A stretch of 64,000 nt of DNA from Parasulfuritortus cantonensis (GCF_004337445.1 NZ_SJZB01000042.1:62001-126000), one strand, 5' to 3'. Positions 1 to 11,389 are shown, counted from the stretch's first letter. The notes: a model not told the origin generated them from the letters alone. A program made the numbers and translations.

Positions 1-187
1 GCTTGGTCAGGGAGGCGGGTTCGATGCGGCTGTCCGGGGCGTTCTCGGCCAGGGCGCGGCCGCTGTTGACGTCGACCAGGAGCCAGGCGCGGGCGGCGAC
101 GCTCGGGGCGGGCGGCACCGGCAGGGCGGCGTGGGCGCTGACGGCGCAGGCGAACAGCAGGGGCAAAAGGGTCTTGAGCACTTTCAT
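1..187 (-). CDS. dacA: D-alanyl-D-alanine carboxypeptidase (PBP5/6 type), N-terminal part
   Basis: Only the first 62 codons are inside the window; the gene runs off the left edge. Residues 1-20 form a Sec signal peptide ending in AHA. The mature start (AWLLVDVNSGRALAE) is typical of low-molecular-weight penicillin-binding proteins. The last visible residues are SLTK (59-62), the catalytic SxxK box carrying the nucleophilic serine. The family trims the terminal D-Ala from peptidoglycan stem peptides in the periplasm. It lies downstream of rlpA in the same direction, the usual order mreBCD-mrdA-rodA-rlpA-dacA. Assignment to dacA rather than dacC cannot be settled from this fragment. Confidence 0.9.
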   Translation of the reverse strand, partial: MKVLKTLLPLLFACAVSAHAALPVPPAPSVAARAWLLVDVNSGRALAENAPDSRIEPASLTK

Positions 188-269
188 GCGGCTTGGGTTC
201 TCCGGGTATTGGGTGGCGGGAAAAAATTATACGACCCCAGGACTGACCCCGGGGTGGGGCTCGGGTTCC

Positions 270-1142
270 TCAGCGGGCGACCTTGAACGACTGGATGCCG
301 AGTTCCCGGACCAGGGCCTCGGCGGCCTGGTCGGCCAGGGCAAGGCTGGCGAACGGCCCGGCCTGGACCTTGACCAGCTCGCCGGCACGCAGATGCCGGA
401 TGCCCGGCAGGGCGTCGCCCATGCGCTGGCTGACGCGCTCGGCGAATTCGCGGGCGCCGTCGAGGCTGGCGAAGGCGCCCAGTTGCAGGTAGGTGCCCGG
501 CGGCACCGCCTCGGCGGCCGGCTGCAGGGGCGGCAGGGCGGTGGCGACCAGGGTGGCGGGGGTGGGCGCGTAGCTCGGCGCCAGGGGGTCGATGGCCTCC
601 ACCCGGACCGGCGTGACGCCGCGCAGGATGTCCAGTTTCCAGGCGGCGGTGTAGGACAGGTCGATGATGCGCTCGGGATGGAACGGGCCGCGGTCGTTGA
701 CGCGCAGCACCACGCTGCGGCCGTTGTTGGTGTTGGTGACCCGGACGTAGCTGGGGATGGGCAGGGTCGGGTGGGCGCAGCTCATGGCGTACATGTCGTA
801 CGGTTCCCCGGACGAGGTCGGCTTGCCGTGGTAGCGGCGGCCGTACCAGGAGGCCAGGCCTTCCTGGCGGAAGCCGCGCGCGTCGGTCATCGGCACGTAG
901 TTGCGGCCCATGGCGGTGTAGGGCCGGCTGGCGCCGCTGCTGAGCGGCTCGACCTTGGGCACGGCGTCGGGGATGTCGGCGAGGTTGCCGGGCGGGTTGT
1001 CGCCCGGGCCGTCGTCCAGGTAGTAGCCGCCCTTGGTGCGGCTGGCGCTGGCCGGGCGGTCGCCGCCGGTGTCGAACACGGCACAGCCGGCCAGCAGGCT
1101 GGCAAAACTCGAAAACACCACAAGTTTTGCTAACAACCTCAT
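270..1142 (-). CDS. rlpA: RlpA family septal ring lytic transglycosylase, lipoprotein
   Basis: A 290-residue lipoprotein. The signal ends in the lipobox LLAGC with the lipidated Cys at residue 20. A double-psi beta-barrel domain covers about residues 90-175 (GLASWYGRRYHGKPTSSGE, later VNDRGPF with the conserved Asp). A C-terminal SPOR domain covers about 213-288 and would bind denuded glycan strands at the division site. RlpA cleaves such glycan strands. Its ATG overlaps the rodA stop codon by four bases (ATGA), which implies translational coupling within the elongation operon. Confidence 0.95.
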   Translation of the reverse strand: MRLLAKLVVFSSFASLLAGCAVFDTGGDRPASASRTKGGYYLDDGPGDNPPGNLADIPDAVPKVEPLSSGASRPYTAMGRNYVPMTDARGFRQEGLASWYGRRYHGKPTSSGEPYDMYAMSCAHPTLPIPSYVRVTNTNNGRSVVLRVNDRGPFHPERIIDLSYTAAWKLDILRGVTPVRVEAIDPLAPSYAPTPATLVATALPPLQPAAEAVPPGTYLQLGAFASLDGAREFAERVSQRMGDALPGIRHLRAGELVKVQAGPFASLALADQAAEALVRELGIQSFKVAR

Positions 1143-2239
1143 GTTTTGACCAGCTTTTTGTGTGACGCAACACTCATGACAATACCAAATCCGACCAGCA
1201 CTGTCAGCATCGACGTGCCGCCGTAGCTGACCAGGGGCAGCGGCACGCCGACCACCGGCAGGATGCCCGACACCATGCCCATGTTGACGAAGGCGTAGGT
1301 GAAGAAGGTGAGCACGATGCTGGCCGAGAGCAGGCGTCCGAACAGGGACGGCGCGTTCATGGCCAGCTGCAGGCCGCGCCAGATGATGGCCGAGTAGAGC
1401 AGAAGCAGGAGCAGGTTGCCGAGCAGGCCGAACTCCTCGGAGAAGACCGCGAAGATGAAGTCGGTGCTGCTCTCGGGCAGGAAGTCCAGGTGGGTCTGGG
1501 TGCCGTGCAGCCAGCCCTTGCCGGCGATGCCGCCGGAGCCGACCGCGATGGTCGACTGGATGATGTGGTAGCCGGTGCCGAGCGGGTCGGCCGAGGGGTC
1601 GATCATGGTCAGCACGCGCTGGCGCTGGTAGTCGTGCAGGAGGAACTCCCAGGCGATCGGCAGGCTGGCGGCGACCAGGACCAGCCCGGCGACGATGACG
1701 CGCCAGGACAGGCCGCCCAGGAACAGGACGTAGGCGCCCGAGGCGGCGATCAGCAGCGAGGTGCCGAGGTCGGGTTGCTTGACGATGAAGGCGAGCGGGA
1801 TGACCAGGAGCACGGCGGCGACGGCGAAGTCGCGCCCGGCCAGGGTCTCCTGGCGGCTGTGCAGGTACCAGGCCAGCATCATGGGCACGGCCAGGCGCAT
1901 CAGCTCGGACGGCTGGATGCGGGTGACGCCCAGGTTGAGCCAGCGCCGGGCGCCGTTGACGACGTCGCCGGCCACGGCGACGCCGAGCAGCAGGATGATG
2001 CCGAGCACGTAGATGGGCACGGCGAACTGCATCAGGCGCTGGGGCGGCACCAGGGACATGGCGAGCATGGCGGTGAGCGCCACGGCCATGTTGGCGACGT
2101 GGCCGAGCAGGCGGTCGGTGTTGCCCCCCGAGGCGCTGTACACCAGCAGGCCGCTGATCAGCAGCAGCATGGCGAGGAGGACGACCAGGGGCGGGTCGAG
2201 ATGGCCGAGCAGGCGGCGCAGCCAGTACTTAACGTTCAT
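1139..2239 (-). CDS. rodA: Rod shape-determining protein RodA (SEDS glycosyltransferase)
   Basis: A 366-residue polytopic membrane protein of the SEDS family with about ten hydrophobic segments. The signature loop HLDFLPESSTDFIFAVFSEE carries the acidic residue needed for peptidoglycan polymerisation. The C-terminal PLPLVSYGG motif is typical of RodA/FtsW. It works with PBP2 (mrdA, directly upstream) as the polymerase-crosslinker pair of the elongasome. The start overlaps the end of mrdA by 11 bases, and the stop overlaps the rlpA start. Confidence 0.97.
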   Translation of the reverse strand: MNVKYWLRRLLGHLDPPLVVLLAMLLLISGLLVYSASGGNTDRLLGHVANMAVALTAMLAMSLVPPQRLMQFAVPIYVLGIILLLGVAVAGDVVNGARRWLNLGVTRIQPSELMRLAVPMMLAWYLHSRQETLAGRDFAVAAVLLVIPLAFIVKQPDLGTSLLIAASGAYVLFLGGLSWRVIVAGLVLVAASLPIAWEFLLHDYQRQRVLTMIDPSADPLGTGYHIIQSTIAVGSGGIAGKGWLHGTQTHLDFLPESSTDFIFAVFSEEFGLLGNLLLLLLYSAIIWRGLQLAMNAPSLFGRLLSASIVLTFFTYAFVNMGMVSGILPVVGVPLPLVSYGGTSMLTVLVGFGIVMSVASHKKLVKT

Positions 2240-4208
2240 CGGTCTGGGCCTCCTCGCGCAGGGCGTTGGCCGCCGGCATGCTCGCCGCGTCGGCCGGCAC
2301 GCTGTCTTCCTGTTCCTCGTCCGGCACGGCGTCCGGGTTCGCCGGCGGCGCCGGCGCGGCCTGGGTGGGCAGCTTGCCGAGCAGCCAGTAGTCGATCACC
2401 TCGCGGGCGATCGGCGCGGCGATGCTGCCGCCGTGGCCGCCGTTCTCGACCATCACGGCGACGACGATCTTGGGGGCGTCGACCGGCGCGAAGGCGATGA
2501 ACAAGGCGTGGTCGCGGTTGCGCATGGCGACGCGCGACTCGCTGTAGCGCTCGTTCTGCTTGATGCCGATCACCTGCGCGGTGCCGGTCTTGCCGGCCGC
2601 CAGGTAGGGGGCGCCGGCGAAGGCCGAGGAGGCGGTGCCGCCCGGCTGGGTGACCATGGCCATGGCCTCCTTGACCACGCGCAGGTTTTCCGCCTTCAGG
2701 TCGACCCGGCGCAGGACCTCGGGCGCGGCGTAATGCAGGCGGCCGCTGCCCGGGTCCGACCAGGCGCGGATCAGGCGCGGCTTGTACACGGTGCCGTCGT
2801 TGGCGATGGTCATGGTGGCCACGGCCAGCTGCATCGGCGTGGCCAGGTTGTAGCCCTGGCCGATGCCGGCGATGACCGTCTCGCCCGGCCACCAGATCTG
2901 CTTGAAGCGCTTGCGCTTCCATTCCGGGCTCGGCAGCACGCCGGGCAGCTCGCCGTCCAGGTCGACCTCGGTCTTGCGCCCGAAGCCGAACTGGTCGAGG
3001 AAGTCGTGCATGCGCTGGATGCCCATCAGGTGCGCGAGCTGGTAGTAGTAGGTGTCGCAGGAGATGACGATGGACTTCTGCAGGTCGACCATGCCGTGGC
3101 CGCCGGCCTTCCAGTCGCGGTAGCGGTGGCTGCTGCCGGGCAGCGAGTAGTAGCCGGGGTCGCTGATGGCGTCCGAGGGCTTGCGCAGGCCCAGTTCCAG
3201 GCCGGCCAGGGCCATGAACGGCTTGAAGGTCGAACCGGGCGGGTAGACGCCGCGCAGGGCGCGGTTGATGAGCGGCCGGTCGAGGCTGTCGTTGAGTTCC
3301 TTCCAGGACGTCGGGTCGATGCCGTCGACGAACAGGTTGGGGTCGAAGCCGGGCTTGGAGACCAGGGCGAGGACGCCGCCGTTGCGCGGGTCGAGGGCCA
3401 CCAGGGCGCCGCGCAGCTCGCCGAACGAGGACTCGGCGACCTGCTGCAGCTTGGCGTCCAGGTACAGGTGGATGTTGTTGCCGGCCAGGGGCGGCGTCCG
3501 CGAGAGCAGGCGCACGGCCTTGCCGGACGAGTCCACCTCGACCTTCTCGATGCCGGTGCGGCCATGCAGCCAGGGCTCGTAGCTCTTCTCGACGCCGAGC
3601 TTGCCGATGTGGTCGGTGCCGCGGTAGTTGGCGTCCTCGCCGGCCTGGCGCAGGTTGTCGAGGTCGTTGTCGTTGACCCGGCCGATGTAGCCGATGACGT
3701 GGGCGAAGGAGTCGCCGAACGGGTACAGCCGGAACAGCCGGGCGCGTACCTCGACGCCCGGGAAGCGGAAGCGGTTGACCGCGAAGCGGGCCTCTTCCTC
3801 CTCGGTCAGCTTGTTGCGGATCGGGATGCTCTCGAAGTTCTTGCTTTCGGCCAGCAGGCGCTTGAAGCGCTTGCGGTCGGCGGCGTCGATCTGGACGATT
3901 TTGCTCAGGCGGTCGAGGGTGTCCTCGAGGCCGGTGGTCTTGGACGGCGTGATCTCCAGGGTATGGGCGGAGAAGTTGTGCGCCAGGACCGCGCCGTTGC
4001 GGTCGTAGATCGCCCCCCGGGCGGGCACGGCCGGCACCAGGGCGATGCGGTTGCTCTCGGCCAGGGCGTGGTAGCGGTCGTACTGGAGCACCTGCAGCCA
4101 GAAGAAGCGGCCGAACAGGATCAGGAACAGCAGGCCGGCGCCCGCGGCGGCGATGCGCACCCGGTTGTAGAACTGCTGGAAGTCCTCCAGGGTGTTGAGC
4201 AGCTTCAA
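2229..4208 (-). CDS. mrdA: Penicillin-binding protein 2, peptidoglycan transpeptidase
   Basis: A 659-residue class B PBP. A single N-terminal membrane anchor lies at about residues 17-38, followed by the dimerisation/pedestal region and the transpeptidase domain. Active-site boxes visible are STFK (SxxK, in YPPGSTFKPFMAL), SCD (the SxN-equivalent) and KTGTAQ. The C-terminal 40 residues are Pro/Ala/Glu-rich and probably disordered. It cross-links new glycan strands during lateral growth, paired with RodA. It follows mreD after a 16-base gap. Confidence 0.97.
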   Translation of the reverse strand: MKLLNTLEDFQQFYNRVRIAAAGAGLLFLILFGRFFWLQVLQYDRYHALAESNRIALVPAVPARGAIYDRNGAVLAHNFSAHTLEITPSKTTGLEDTLDRLSKIVQIDAADRKRFKRLLAESKNFESIPIRNKLTEEEEARFAVNRFRFPGVEVRARLFRLYPFGDSFAHVIGYIGRVNDNDLDNLRQAGEDANYRGTDHIGKLGVEKSYEPWLHGRTGIEKVEVDSSGKAVRLLSRTPPLAGNNIHLYLDAKLQQVAESSFGELRGALVALDPRNGGVLALVSKPGFDPNLFVDGIDPTSWKELNDSLDRPLINRALRGVYPPGSTFKPFMALAGLELGLRKPSDAISDPGYYSLPGSSHRYRDWKAGGHGMVDLQKSIVISCDTYYYQLAHLMGIQRMHDFLDQFGFGRKTEVDLDGELPGVLPSPEWKRKRFKQIWWPGETVIAGIGQGYNLATPMQLAVATMTIANDGTVYKPRLIRAWSDPGSGRLHYAAPEVLRRVDLKAENLRVVKEAMAMVTQPGGTASSAFAGAPYLAAGKTGTAQVIGIKQNERYSESRVAMRNRDHALFIAFAPVDAPKIVVAVMVENGGHGGSIAAPIAREVIDYWLLGKLPTQAAPAPPANPDAVPDEEQEDSVPADAASMPAANALREEAQTDER

Positions 4209-4224
4209 CTCGGCTCCCCGGCGC

Positions 4225-4767
4225 TCACTTGGCGGCCGGCTCGATGCGCATCTCGTTGGTCCAGCCGGTCAGGCGGTCGAGCAGGTGCGCGATGGGGATC
4301 CAGAGCAGCGCGCCGACCAGGCCGGCGGCCAGGTAGCGCCAGTCGGCGTCGGGCAGGCTGAAGGCGAGGCCGAGGATGAGGTGCAGGGCCTGGGCGCCGA
4401 GGAAGACCGGCGCCAGGTGCAGGGCGCGTCCCGACACTTCGAAGTTCTCCAGGCGCCGGCGCACCAGGATGACCAGGTAGACCGAGACGGTGTAGGTGAG
4501 GCCGTGCTGGCCGATCAGGCTGCCCAGGGTGAGGTCGACCAGCAGGCCGAGCGTCATGGCCAGGCCGAGTCCGGCGATGTGCGGGGCGTGGATGGTCCAA
4601 TAGAAGAGCAGGACCAGGGTGAAGTCGGGCACCAGCCAGAGGGTGTCCTGCGGCCAGGGCAGCAGGGTGGCCAGGTAGGCCAGCAGCAGGCTGCCGTAGA
4701 CCAGCCGGCGCGAGGCCGGGGCGATCAGTTGGGGGCCCTGGGGTACCAGCGGTTTTTCGGTGTTCAT
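4225..4767 (-). CDS. mreD: Rod shape-determining protein MreD
   Basis: A 180-residue inner-membrane protein with about five hydrophobic segments, the usual size for MreD. The family is poorly conserved, so the call rests mainly on position: its ATG overlaps the mreC stop by four bases and mrdA follows. The helix around FTLVLLFYWTIHAP and the motif GLLVDLTLGSLIGQHGL match MreD proteins. It links the MreB filament to the periplasmic synthesis machinery. Confidence 0.93.
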   Translation of the reverse strand: MNTEKPLVPQGPQLIAPASRRLVYGSLLLAYLATLLPWPQDTLWLVPDFTLVLLFYWTIHAPHIAGLGLAMTLGLLVDLTLGSLIGQHGLTYTVSVYLVILVRRRLENFEVSGRALHLAPVFLGAQALHLILGLAFSLPDADWRYLAAGLVGALLWIPIAHLLDRLTGWTNEMRIEPAAK

Positions 4768-5600
4768 GGCTTGCCCCCCTTGGACTTGAGGATCAGCACG
4801 TAGCGATGCTGGCCGATGTGGCCGATGGGCTGGCAGACGGCGCGCGCGAAGGGGGTCTGCCTGGGCGCCTCGACGCTGACCACGCGGGCGACCTGGATGC
4901 CGGCCGGGTAGACGCCGTCGATGCCCGAGGTGGTCAGGAGGTCGCCGGCCTTGAGGTCGGCGTGCATGTCCAGGTAGCGGACCTCGAGCAGGTTGTCGGA
5001 ACCGATGCCGGAGACGATCAGGCGCAGGCCGTTGCGTTGGTTCTGGACCGGCGCGGCCTCCTCCTTGGAGGTCAGCAGGGTGATCACGCTGCTGTTCGGG
5101 TAGACCTCGGTGACCTGGCCGACCAGGCCCGTGAGGTCGACCACCGGCCGGCCGGCCTCGACGCCGTCGGCGCTGCCGCGGTCGACCACCAGCTTGCGCA
5201 CGAAGGGATTCGGCAGGACCCGGGTGATGCGCGCCGCGAGCGGCTCGGAGCCGGCCGGCGGGGTGAGCTTGAGGACGCCCTGCAGGTAGGCGTTCTCGCT
5301 CTGCAGGGCGGCATAGCCTTGCAACAGGGCGGCCAGGCGCTCGCGGTCGATTTCCAGGCGGCGCTTCTCGCGCAGCAGCTGGCCGTGGGTGGCGAAGAAC
5401 TCACCGGCCTCGCCGAGGAACTCGAACGGCCGCGCCAGGGCGGATTGGAGCGGGTGGATCAGGCTCGCCGAGCCGACCCGCACCGTGGTCATGGCGTCGT
5501 AGCGGTGGTCGAGCACCATGAGCGCCACGCAGATCACGCCGTAGAGTGCCAGGCGCGCCGGCAGCCCCATGGCGCGGGCGAACATCGGGGCGGGAGCCAT
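4764..5600 (-). CDS. mreC: Rod shape-determining protein MreC
   Basis: A 278-residue bitopic protein. A membrane segment lies at about residues 14-32, a coiled coil at about 65-110 (REKRRLEIDRERLAALLQG), then the periplasmic beta-sandwich region including VDRGSADGVEAGRPVVD and the GLVGQVTEV stretch. MreC is a periplasmic scaffold that activates PBP2. It lies between mreB (20-base gap) and mreD (4-base overlap). An internal ATG at residue 6 or 11 could also be the start. Confidence 0.95.
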   Translation of the reverse strand: MAPAPMFARAMGLPARLALYGVICVALMVLDHRYDAMTTVRVGSASLIHPLQSALARPFEFLGEAGEFFATHGQLLREKRRLEIDRERLAALLQGYAALQSENAYLQGVLKLTPPAGSEPLAARITRVLPNPFVRKLVVDRGSADGVEAGRPVVDLTGLVGQVTEVYPNSSVITLLTSKEEAAPVQNQRNGLRLIVSGIGSDNLLEVRYLDMHADLKAGDLLTTSGIDGVYPAGIQVARVVSVEAPRQTPFARAVCQPIGHIGQHRYVLILKSKGGKP

Positions 5601-5620
5601 GGGTCAGGTACGGGGCAGGG

Positions 5621-6679
<1,059 letters not shown>

Positions 6680-6740
6680 TCAGAAAAACAAGCGCCGTAT
6701 GATAACCTACAAGTCTTTGTCAAGGTTAAACGCGCTCCCC

Positions 6741-7028
6741 ATGTCGCTCACTTTGTCGGACATCCAACGCATCGCCCACCTGGCCCGCATCCGGGTCACC
6801 GAGGCCGAGGCCGAGCAGACCCGCGACCAGCTCAACGGCATCTTCGAACTGATCGCCCAGATGCAGGCGGTCGACACCGCGGGCGTCGCGCCCATGGCCC
6901 ATGCCCGCGACGTCTTCCAGCGCCTGCGCGCCGACGAGGTCACCGAGCCGGACCGCCGCGCCGCCTACCAGGCCGTCGCGCCGCAGACCGAGGCCGGCCT
7001 GTACCTGGTGCCGAAGGTAATCGAATAG
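6741..7028 (+). CDS. gatC: Asp-tRNA(Asn)/Glu-tRNA(Gln) amidotransferase subunit C
   Basis: 95 residues from ATG 6741, the usual GatC length. Typical features are [13 protein letters not shown] at the N-terminus, [18 protein letters not shown] in the middle and the VPKVIE ending. An in-frame extension up to 6663 would add 26 residues with no family match. GatC is the small belt-like subunit that wraps around GatA and stabilises the GatCAB complex. It is first in gatC-gatA-(lipoprotein)-gatB, five bases before gatA. Confidence 0.96.
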   Translation: MSLTLSDIQRIAHLARIRVTEAEAEQTRDQLNGIFELIAQMQAVDTAGVAPMAHARDVFQRLRADEVTEPDRRAAYQAVAPQTEAGLYLVPKVIE

Positions 7029-7033
7029 CCATC

Positions 7034-8485
7034 ATGACCCAGCACACCATCAAGGAACTCGCCGACCTCCTGGCGAGCGGCCAATCGTCCAGCGTCGAAC
7101 TGTGCCAGGACTACCTGGGCCGCATCGCCGCCCACAACCCGGACATCAACGCCTTCATCACCGTCGACCCGGACCGGACGCTGGCCGACGCCCGCGCCGC
7201 CGACGCCCTGCGCGCGGCCGGCAACGCCGGGCCGCTCACCGGCGTGCCCATCGCCCACAAGGACATCTTCTGCGCCGAGGGCTGGCTGACCACCTGCGGC
7301 TCCAAGATGCTGGCCAACTTCGTGTCGCCCTACGACGCCCACGTCATCAGCCAGTTCAAGGCCGCCGGCATGCCCACCCTGGGCAAGACCAACATGGACG
7401 AGTTCGCCATGGGCTCGTCGAACGAGACCAGCTACTTCGGCCCGGTGAAGAACCCCTGGGATACCGCCCGCGTGCCGGGTGGTTCCTCGGGCGGTTCGGC
7501 CGCCTGCGTCGCCGCCGGCCTGGCGCCGGCCGCCACCGGCACCGACACCGGCGGCTCGATCCGGCAGCCGGCCGCCCTGTGCGGCATCACCGGCCTCAAG
7601 CCCACCTACGGCGTGGTGTCGCGCTACGGCATGATCGCCTTCGCCTCCTCCCTGGACCAGGGCGGCCCGATGGCCAGGACGGCCGAGGACTGCGCCCTGC
7701 TGCTCAACGTCATGGCCGGCTTCGACCGGCGCGACTCCACCAGCCTGGAACGGGACAAGGAGGATTACGGCCGCGACCTGGCCAAGCCGCTGGCCGGCCT
7801 GCGCATCGGCCTGCCCAGGGAGTTCTTCGGCGCGGGCCTGACCGGCGACACCGCCAAGGCGGTGCAGGCAGCCATCGAGCAGTTCAGGACGCTGGGCGCG
7901 ACCACGGTCGAGGTCAGCCTGCCCAATTCGGGTCTTTCGGTGGCGGCCTACTACGTCATCGCGCCGGCCGAGGCGTCGAGCAACCTGTCGCGTTTCGACG
8001 GCGTCCGCTACGGCTACCGTACGCCCGACTACGGCGACCTCACCGACATGTACGAGAAGAGCCGTGCCGAGGGTTTCGGCGCCGAGGTCAAGCGGCGCAT
8101 CCTGATCGGCACCTACGTGTTGAGCCACGGCTACTACGACGCCTATTACATCCAGGCCCAGAAGCTGCGCCGCCTGATCGCCCAGGACTTCGCCGAGGCC
8201 TACCGGCAGTGCGACGTCATCCTCGGCCCCACGGCGCCGACCACGGCGTTCAAGCTGGGCGAGAAGGCCGACGACCCCGTGCAGATGTATCTCTCCGACA
8301 TCTACACCATCGCCGTCAACCTGGCCGGCCTGCCCGGCATGTCGCTGCCCTGCGGCTTCGACAGCCAGGGCCTGCCGATCGGCATGCAGCTGATCGGCGA
8401 CTACTTCGCCGAGGCGCGCATGCTCAACGTCGCGCACCAGTACCAGCTCGCCACCGATTGGCACGCCCGGACGCCGGCGCTGTGA
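7034..8485 (+). CDS. gatA: Asp-tRNA(Asn)/Glu-tRNA(Gln) amidotransferase subunit A
   Basis: A 483-residue amidase-signature enzyme. The catalytic triad is visible as Lys76 (AHKDIF), cis-Ser151 (PGGSSGGS) and Ser175 ([11 protein letters not shown]), with spacing identical to characterised GatA proteins. It hydrolyses glutamine and feeds ammonia to GatB for conversion of Glu-tRNA(Gln) or Asp-tRNA(Asn). Its stop codon TGA overlaps the GTG start of the next small ORF. Confidence 0.98.
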   Translation: MTQHTIKELADLLASGQSSSVELCQDYLGRIAAHNPDINAFITVDPDRTLADARAADALRAAGNAGPLTGVPIAHKDIFCAEGWLTTCGSKMLANFVSPYDAHVISQFKAAGMPTLGKTNMDEFAMGSSNETSYFGPVKNPWDTARVPGGSSGGSAACVAAGLAPAATGTDTGGSIRQPAALCGITGLKPTYGVVSRYGMIAFASSLDQGGPMARTAEDCALLLNVMAGFDRRDSTSLERDKEDYGRDLAKPLAGLRIGLPREFFGAGLTGDTAKAVQAAIEQFRTLGATTVEVSLPNSGLSVAAYYVIAPAEASSNLSRFDGVRYGYRTPDYGDLTDMYEKSRAEGFGAEVKRRILIGTYVLSHGYYDAYYIQAQKLRRLIAQDFAEAYRQCDVILGPTAPTTAFKLGEKADDPVQMYLSDIYTIAVNLAGLPGMSLPCGFDSQGLPIGMQLIGDYFAEARMLNVAHQYQLATDWHARTPAL

Positions 8486-8757
8486 AGCCATCGTCGGCGA
8501 GCCGTCGGAGCGGCCGGCGCGGAATCCGCGCCGCGGCGGCGGCCGTCCTCGGCCTGGCCGTCACGGCCCTGTCCGGCTGTAGCGAGATGGGTCGGGCGAC
8601 CGCCTACGAGAGCATGCAGGGGAGCGCGCGGCAGGCCTGCTACAAGCTTCCGGACGAACGGGATCGCCTGGATTGCCTGCGCCAGCATGAGATGACCTAC
8701 GAGCAATACCGCCAGCAGCGCGGGCAGTTGGACGGCGACGCCGCCAGCAAGCCCTGA
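8482..8757 (+). CDS. Small lipoprotein of unknown function inside the gat operon
   Basis: About 91 residues starting at a GTG that overlaps the gatA stop (GTGA). A basic N-terminus is followed by a hydrophobic stretch and the lipobox ALSGC, so it should be a lipoprotein. The mature part has two Cys ([16 protein letters not shown]) and is rich in Arg and Gln. It ends 28 bases before gatB. I do not recognise a family with a known function; position and signal sequence are the evidence that it is real. The start is uncertain because the first 20 residues are Arg/Ser-rich. Confidence 0.7.
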   Translation: MKPSSASRRSGRRGIRAAAAAVLGLAVTALSGCSEMGRATAYESMQGSARQACYKLPDERDRLDCLRQHEMTYEQYRQQRGQLDGDAASKP

Positions 8758-8785
8758 CGGGGCCGGCGAGAACAGGAACGCAGAT

Positions 8786-10240
8786 ATGCAATGGGAAACA
8801 GTCATCGGGCTTGAGGTACACACCCAGCTCACCACCCGGTCGAAGATATTCTCGGGCGCCAGCACCGCCTTCGGCGCCGAGCCGAACAGCCAGGCCTGCC
8901 AGGTCGACATCGCCCTGCCCGGCGTCCTGCCGGTGCTCAACAAGGGCGCGGTCGAGCGGGCCATCAAGTTCGGCCTGGCCATCGGCGCCAAGCTCAACCG
9001 GGTCAACGTCTTCGCCCGGAAAAACTACTTCTACCCCGACCTGCCCAAGGGCTACCAGATCAGCCAGTTCGAGCTGCCCATCGTCGAGGGCGGCAGCATC
9101 GACATCCAGGTCCCGTCCGAACAGGCAGGACAAGCCGAGACCAAGACCGTGCGCCTGACCCGCGCCCACCTGGAAGAGGACGCCGGCAAGTCGCTGCACG
9201 AGGACTTCCACGGCATGACCGGCATCGACCTCAACCGGGCCGGCACGCCGCTCCTGGAGATCGTCTCCGAGCCGGACATGCGCTCGGCCAAGGAGGCCGT
9301 GGCCTACGCCCGCGCCCTGCACACCCTGGTCACCTGGATCGGCACCTGCGACGGCAACATGCAGGAAGGCAGCTTCCGGGTCGACGCCAACGTCTCGGTG
9401 CGGCCCAAGGGCCAGCAGGAGTTCGGTACCCGGCGCGAGATCAAGAACCTCAACTCCTTCCGCTTCCTGGAGCAGGCCATCGACTACGAGGTGCGCTGGC
9501 AGATCGAGCAGATCGAGGACGGCCACAAGATCGTCCAGGCCACCGTGCTGTTCGACCCGGACACCGGCGAGACGCGCATGATGCGGACCAAGGAAGATGC
9601 CCACGACTACCGCTACTTCCCCGATCCGGACCTGCTGCCGGTGAAGCTGGAGGAGGACTGGATCGAGCAGGTCCGGGCCGCCATGCCGGAACTGCCGGCC
9701 GCCATGCGGGCGCGTTTCCAGCGCGACTACGGCCTGTCCGCCTACGACGCCGCCGGCCTCACCAGCCAACGCGAGCTGGCCGTGTTCTTCACCGACACCC
9801 TGGCGCTGGCCGGCGAGGCCAACGCCAAGCTGGTCGCCAACTGGCTGCAGGGCGAGCTCTCGGCCAGCCTGAACCGCGACGAGAAGGGCATCGGCGCGGC
9901 GCCCATCGGCCCCGCCCAACTGGCCGGGCTGGTGCGGCGCATCGCCGACGGCACCTTGTCCAACAAGCTGGCCAAGCAGGTGTTCGAGGTGATGTGGACG
10001 GAAGGCGGCGAGCCCGACGCCATCATCGAGGCCAAGGGCCTGAAGCAGATGTCCGACTCGGGCGCGATCGAGAAGATCATCGACGAGGTCCTGGCCGGCA
10101 ACCCGAAGTCGGTGGAGGAGTTCCGCGCCGGCAAGGAAAAGGCCTTCAACGCCCTGGTCGGCCAGGTCATGAAGGCCACCAAGGGCAAGGCCAACCCGGC
10201 CCAGGTCAACGAGCTGCTCAAAACCAAGCTGGCCGGTTGA
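8786..10240 (+). CDS. gatB: Asp-tRNA(Asn)/Glu-tRNA(Gln) amidotransferase subunit B
   Basis: 484 residues, full length. It begins [15 protein letters not shown], the conserved GatB start. It contains the cradle-domain signature around [18 protein letters not shown] and [11 protein letters not shown], with a C-terminal YqeY-like tail domain (about 335-484). GatB binds the misacylated tRNA, phosphorylates the side chain and transfers ammonia from GatA. It is the last gene of the plus-strand gat operon; the next gene converges on it after four bases. Confidence 0.98.
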   Translation: MQWETVIGLEVHTQLTTRSKIFSGASTAFGAEPNSQACQVDIALPGVLPVLNKGAVERAIKFGLAIGAKLNRVNVFARKNYFYPDLPKGYQISQFELPIVEGGSIDIQVPSEQAGQAETKTVRLTRAHLEEDAGKSLHEDFHGMTGIDLNRAGTPLLEIVSEPDMRSAKEAVAYARALHTLVTWIGTCDGNMQEGSFRVDANVSVRPKGQQEFGTRREIKNLNSFRFLEQAIDYEVRWQIEQIEDGHKIVQATVLFDPDTGETRMMRTKEDAHDYRYFPDPDLLPVKLEEDWIEQVRAAMPELPAAMRARFQRDYGLSAYDAAGLTSQRELAVFFTDTLALAGEANAKLVANWLQGELSASLNRDEKGIGAAPIGPAQLAGLVRRIADGTLSNKLAKQVFEVMWTEGGEPDAIIEAKGLKQMSDSGAIEKIIDEVLAGNPKSVEEFRAGKEKAFNALVGQVMKATKGKANPAQVNELLKTKLAG

Positions 10241-10244
10241 GCCG

Positions 10245-10805
10245 TCAACGGCCGGCGTTCAGCTCCTGGTAGCGCGCCCGGTCGGCGCTGAAGCGGGCGC
10301 GGATTCCGGCGATCGCGTCCTGGCGGGCCTGGATCATGGCGTCCAGGCGCGCACCCTCGGCCGCGCCGCCGGGCTGGGCGCGCAGGATGCGCAGGCTGTC
10401 CAGCGCCGCCGTTTCCTGGGCCAGGGCCCGGTTCTCGGCGACGTCGACGTCGCGCACGCTGGCATAGGTGGCGAGCAGGGCCGAGTCGTGCAACTGGCGT
10501 TCCCGTTCCGCGCGCGCCTCGGCTTCCCGGCGCGCCGCCTCGCGTTCGCGCCGGGCGCGTTCCTCGGCGTCGGTCGGCGCCCGCTCGACGCGTTTGACCA
10601 CCCTGCCCTGGCTGCTCAGCTGTTCATAGGCCTGGCCGGCATACTGCGCCGGCATGCTGTCACCGTAGTGGACGACGCCCTTCTCGTCCCGCCAACGGTA
10701 GGTCTCGGCGTGCGCGGCCTGGGCCGCGAACGCCAGCGCGACCGGGATCAGGCCGCGCCGTACTGTGCCCGATAGCGGGCGATGGCTGCGCGCGTTTCCG
10801 CCCAT
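10245..10805 (-). CDS. DUF4124-type secreted protein with a long charged helix
   Basis: 186 residues in the longest form. After a hydrophobic signal ([12 protein letters not shown]) comes [18 protein letters not shown], a typical DUF4124 start. A long Arg/Glu/Ala-rich coiled-coil region follows (about 75-115). The export signal argues for a periplasmic protein. The listed ATG lies inside pyrE (58-base overlap) and leaves about 14 extra residues before the signal; a closer ATG or GTG is absent, so the true start is uncertain. Function is unknown. Confidence 0.75.
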   Translation of the reverse strand: MGGNARSHRPLSGTVRRGLIPVALAFAAQAAHAETYRWRDEKGVVHYGDSMPAQYAGQAYEQLSSQGRVVKRVERAPTDAEERARREREAARREAEARAERERQLHDSALLATYASVRDVDVAENRALAQETAALDSLRILRAQPGGAAEGARLDAMIQARQDAIAGIRARFSADRARYQELNAGR

Positions 10806-11389
10806 TCCTGCTTCTCCTCCAGATAGGCCAGCAGATCGTCCAGATCGACGATGCTGACGACCGGCAGGCCGTGCTGCCGGCTGACTTCCTGCACTGCGGA
10901 CAGCTCGCCCAGGCCGCGCTCCATGCGGTCCAGGGCGATGGCGACGCCGCAGGGCGTGGCGCCGGCGGCCTTGATCAACTGCACCGATTCGCGCACCGAG
11001 GTGCCGGCCGAGATGACGTCGTCGACGATCAGGATGCGTCCCTGCAGGGGGGCGCCGACGATGGTGCCGCCCTCGCCGTGGTCCTTGGCTTCCTTGCGGT
11101 TGTAGCTGTAGGGCACGTTGCGGCCCAGACCGGCCAGGGCCACCGCCACCGTGGCGGCGAGCGGGATGCCCTTGTAGGCGGGCCCGAACAGGCCGTCGAA
11201 GGCCAGCCCGGAGGCCTGGATGGCGCCGGCGTAGAACTCGCCCAGCTTCTTCAGCGATTCGCCGTCGTTGAACAGGCCGGCGTTGAAGAAGTACGGGCTC
11301 AGGCGCCCGGCCTTGGTCTTGAATTCGCCGAACAGCAGTACCTTGCGCTCGATGGCGAAGGTGAGGAAGTCTTCCTTGAACGGTTGCAT
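10748..11389 (-). CDS. pyrE: Orotate phosphoribosyltransferase
   Basis: 213 residues, standard PyrE length. The PRPP-binding motif [13 protein letters not shown] lies at about residues 117-129, and the flexible loop [12 protein letters not shown] precedes it. It converts orotate and PRPP to OMP in pyrimidine synthesis, as a cytoplasmic dimer. The downstream DUF4124 gene overlaps its 3' end. Confidence 0.97.
   Translation of the reverse strand: MQPFKEDFLTFAIERKVLLFGEFKTKAGRLSPYFFNAGLFNDGESLKKLGEFYAGAIQASGLAFDGLFGPAYKGIPLAATVAVALAGLGRNVPYSYNRKEAKDHGEGGTIVGAPLQGRILIVDDVISAGTSVRESVQLIKAAGATPCGVAIALDRMERGLGELSAVQEVSRQHGLPVVSIVDLDDLLAYLEEKQEWAETRAAIARYRAQYGAA

Noticed and set aside
2013-4361. Long plus-strand open frame opposite mrdA
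   Set aside because: High-GC shadow of the real gene; composition is Arg/Gly/Ala/Val-rich with no domain, and it has no ribosome site.
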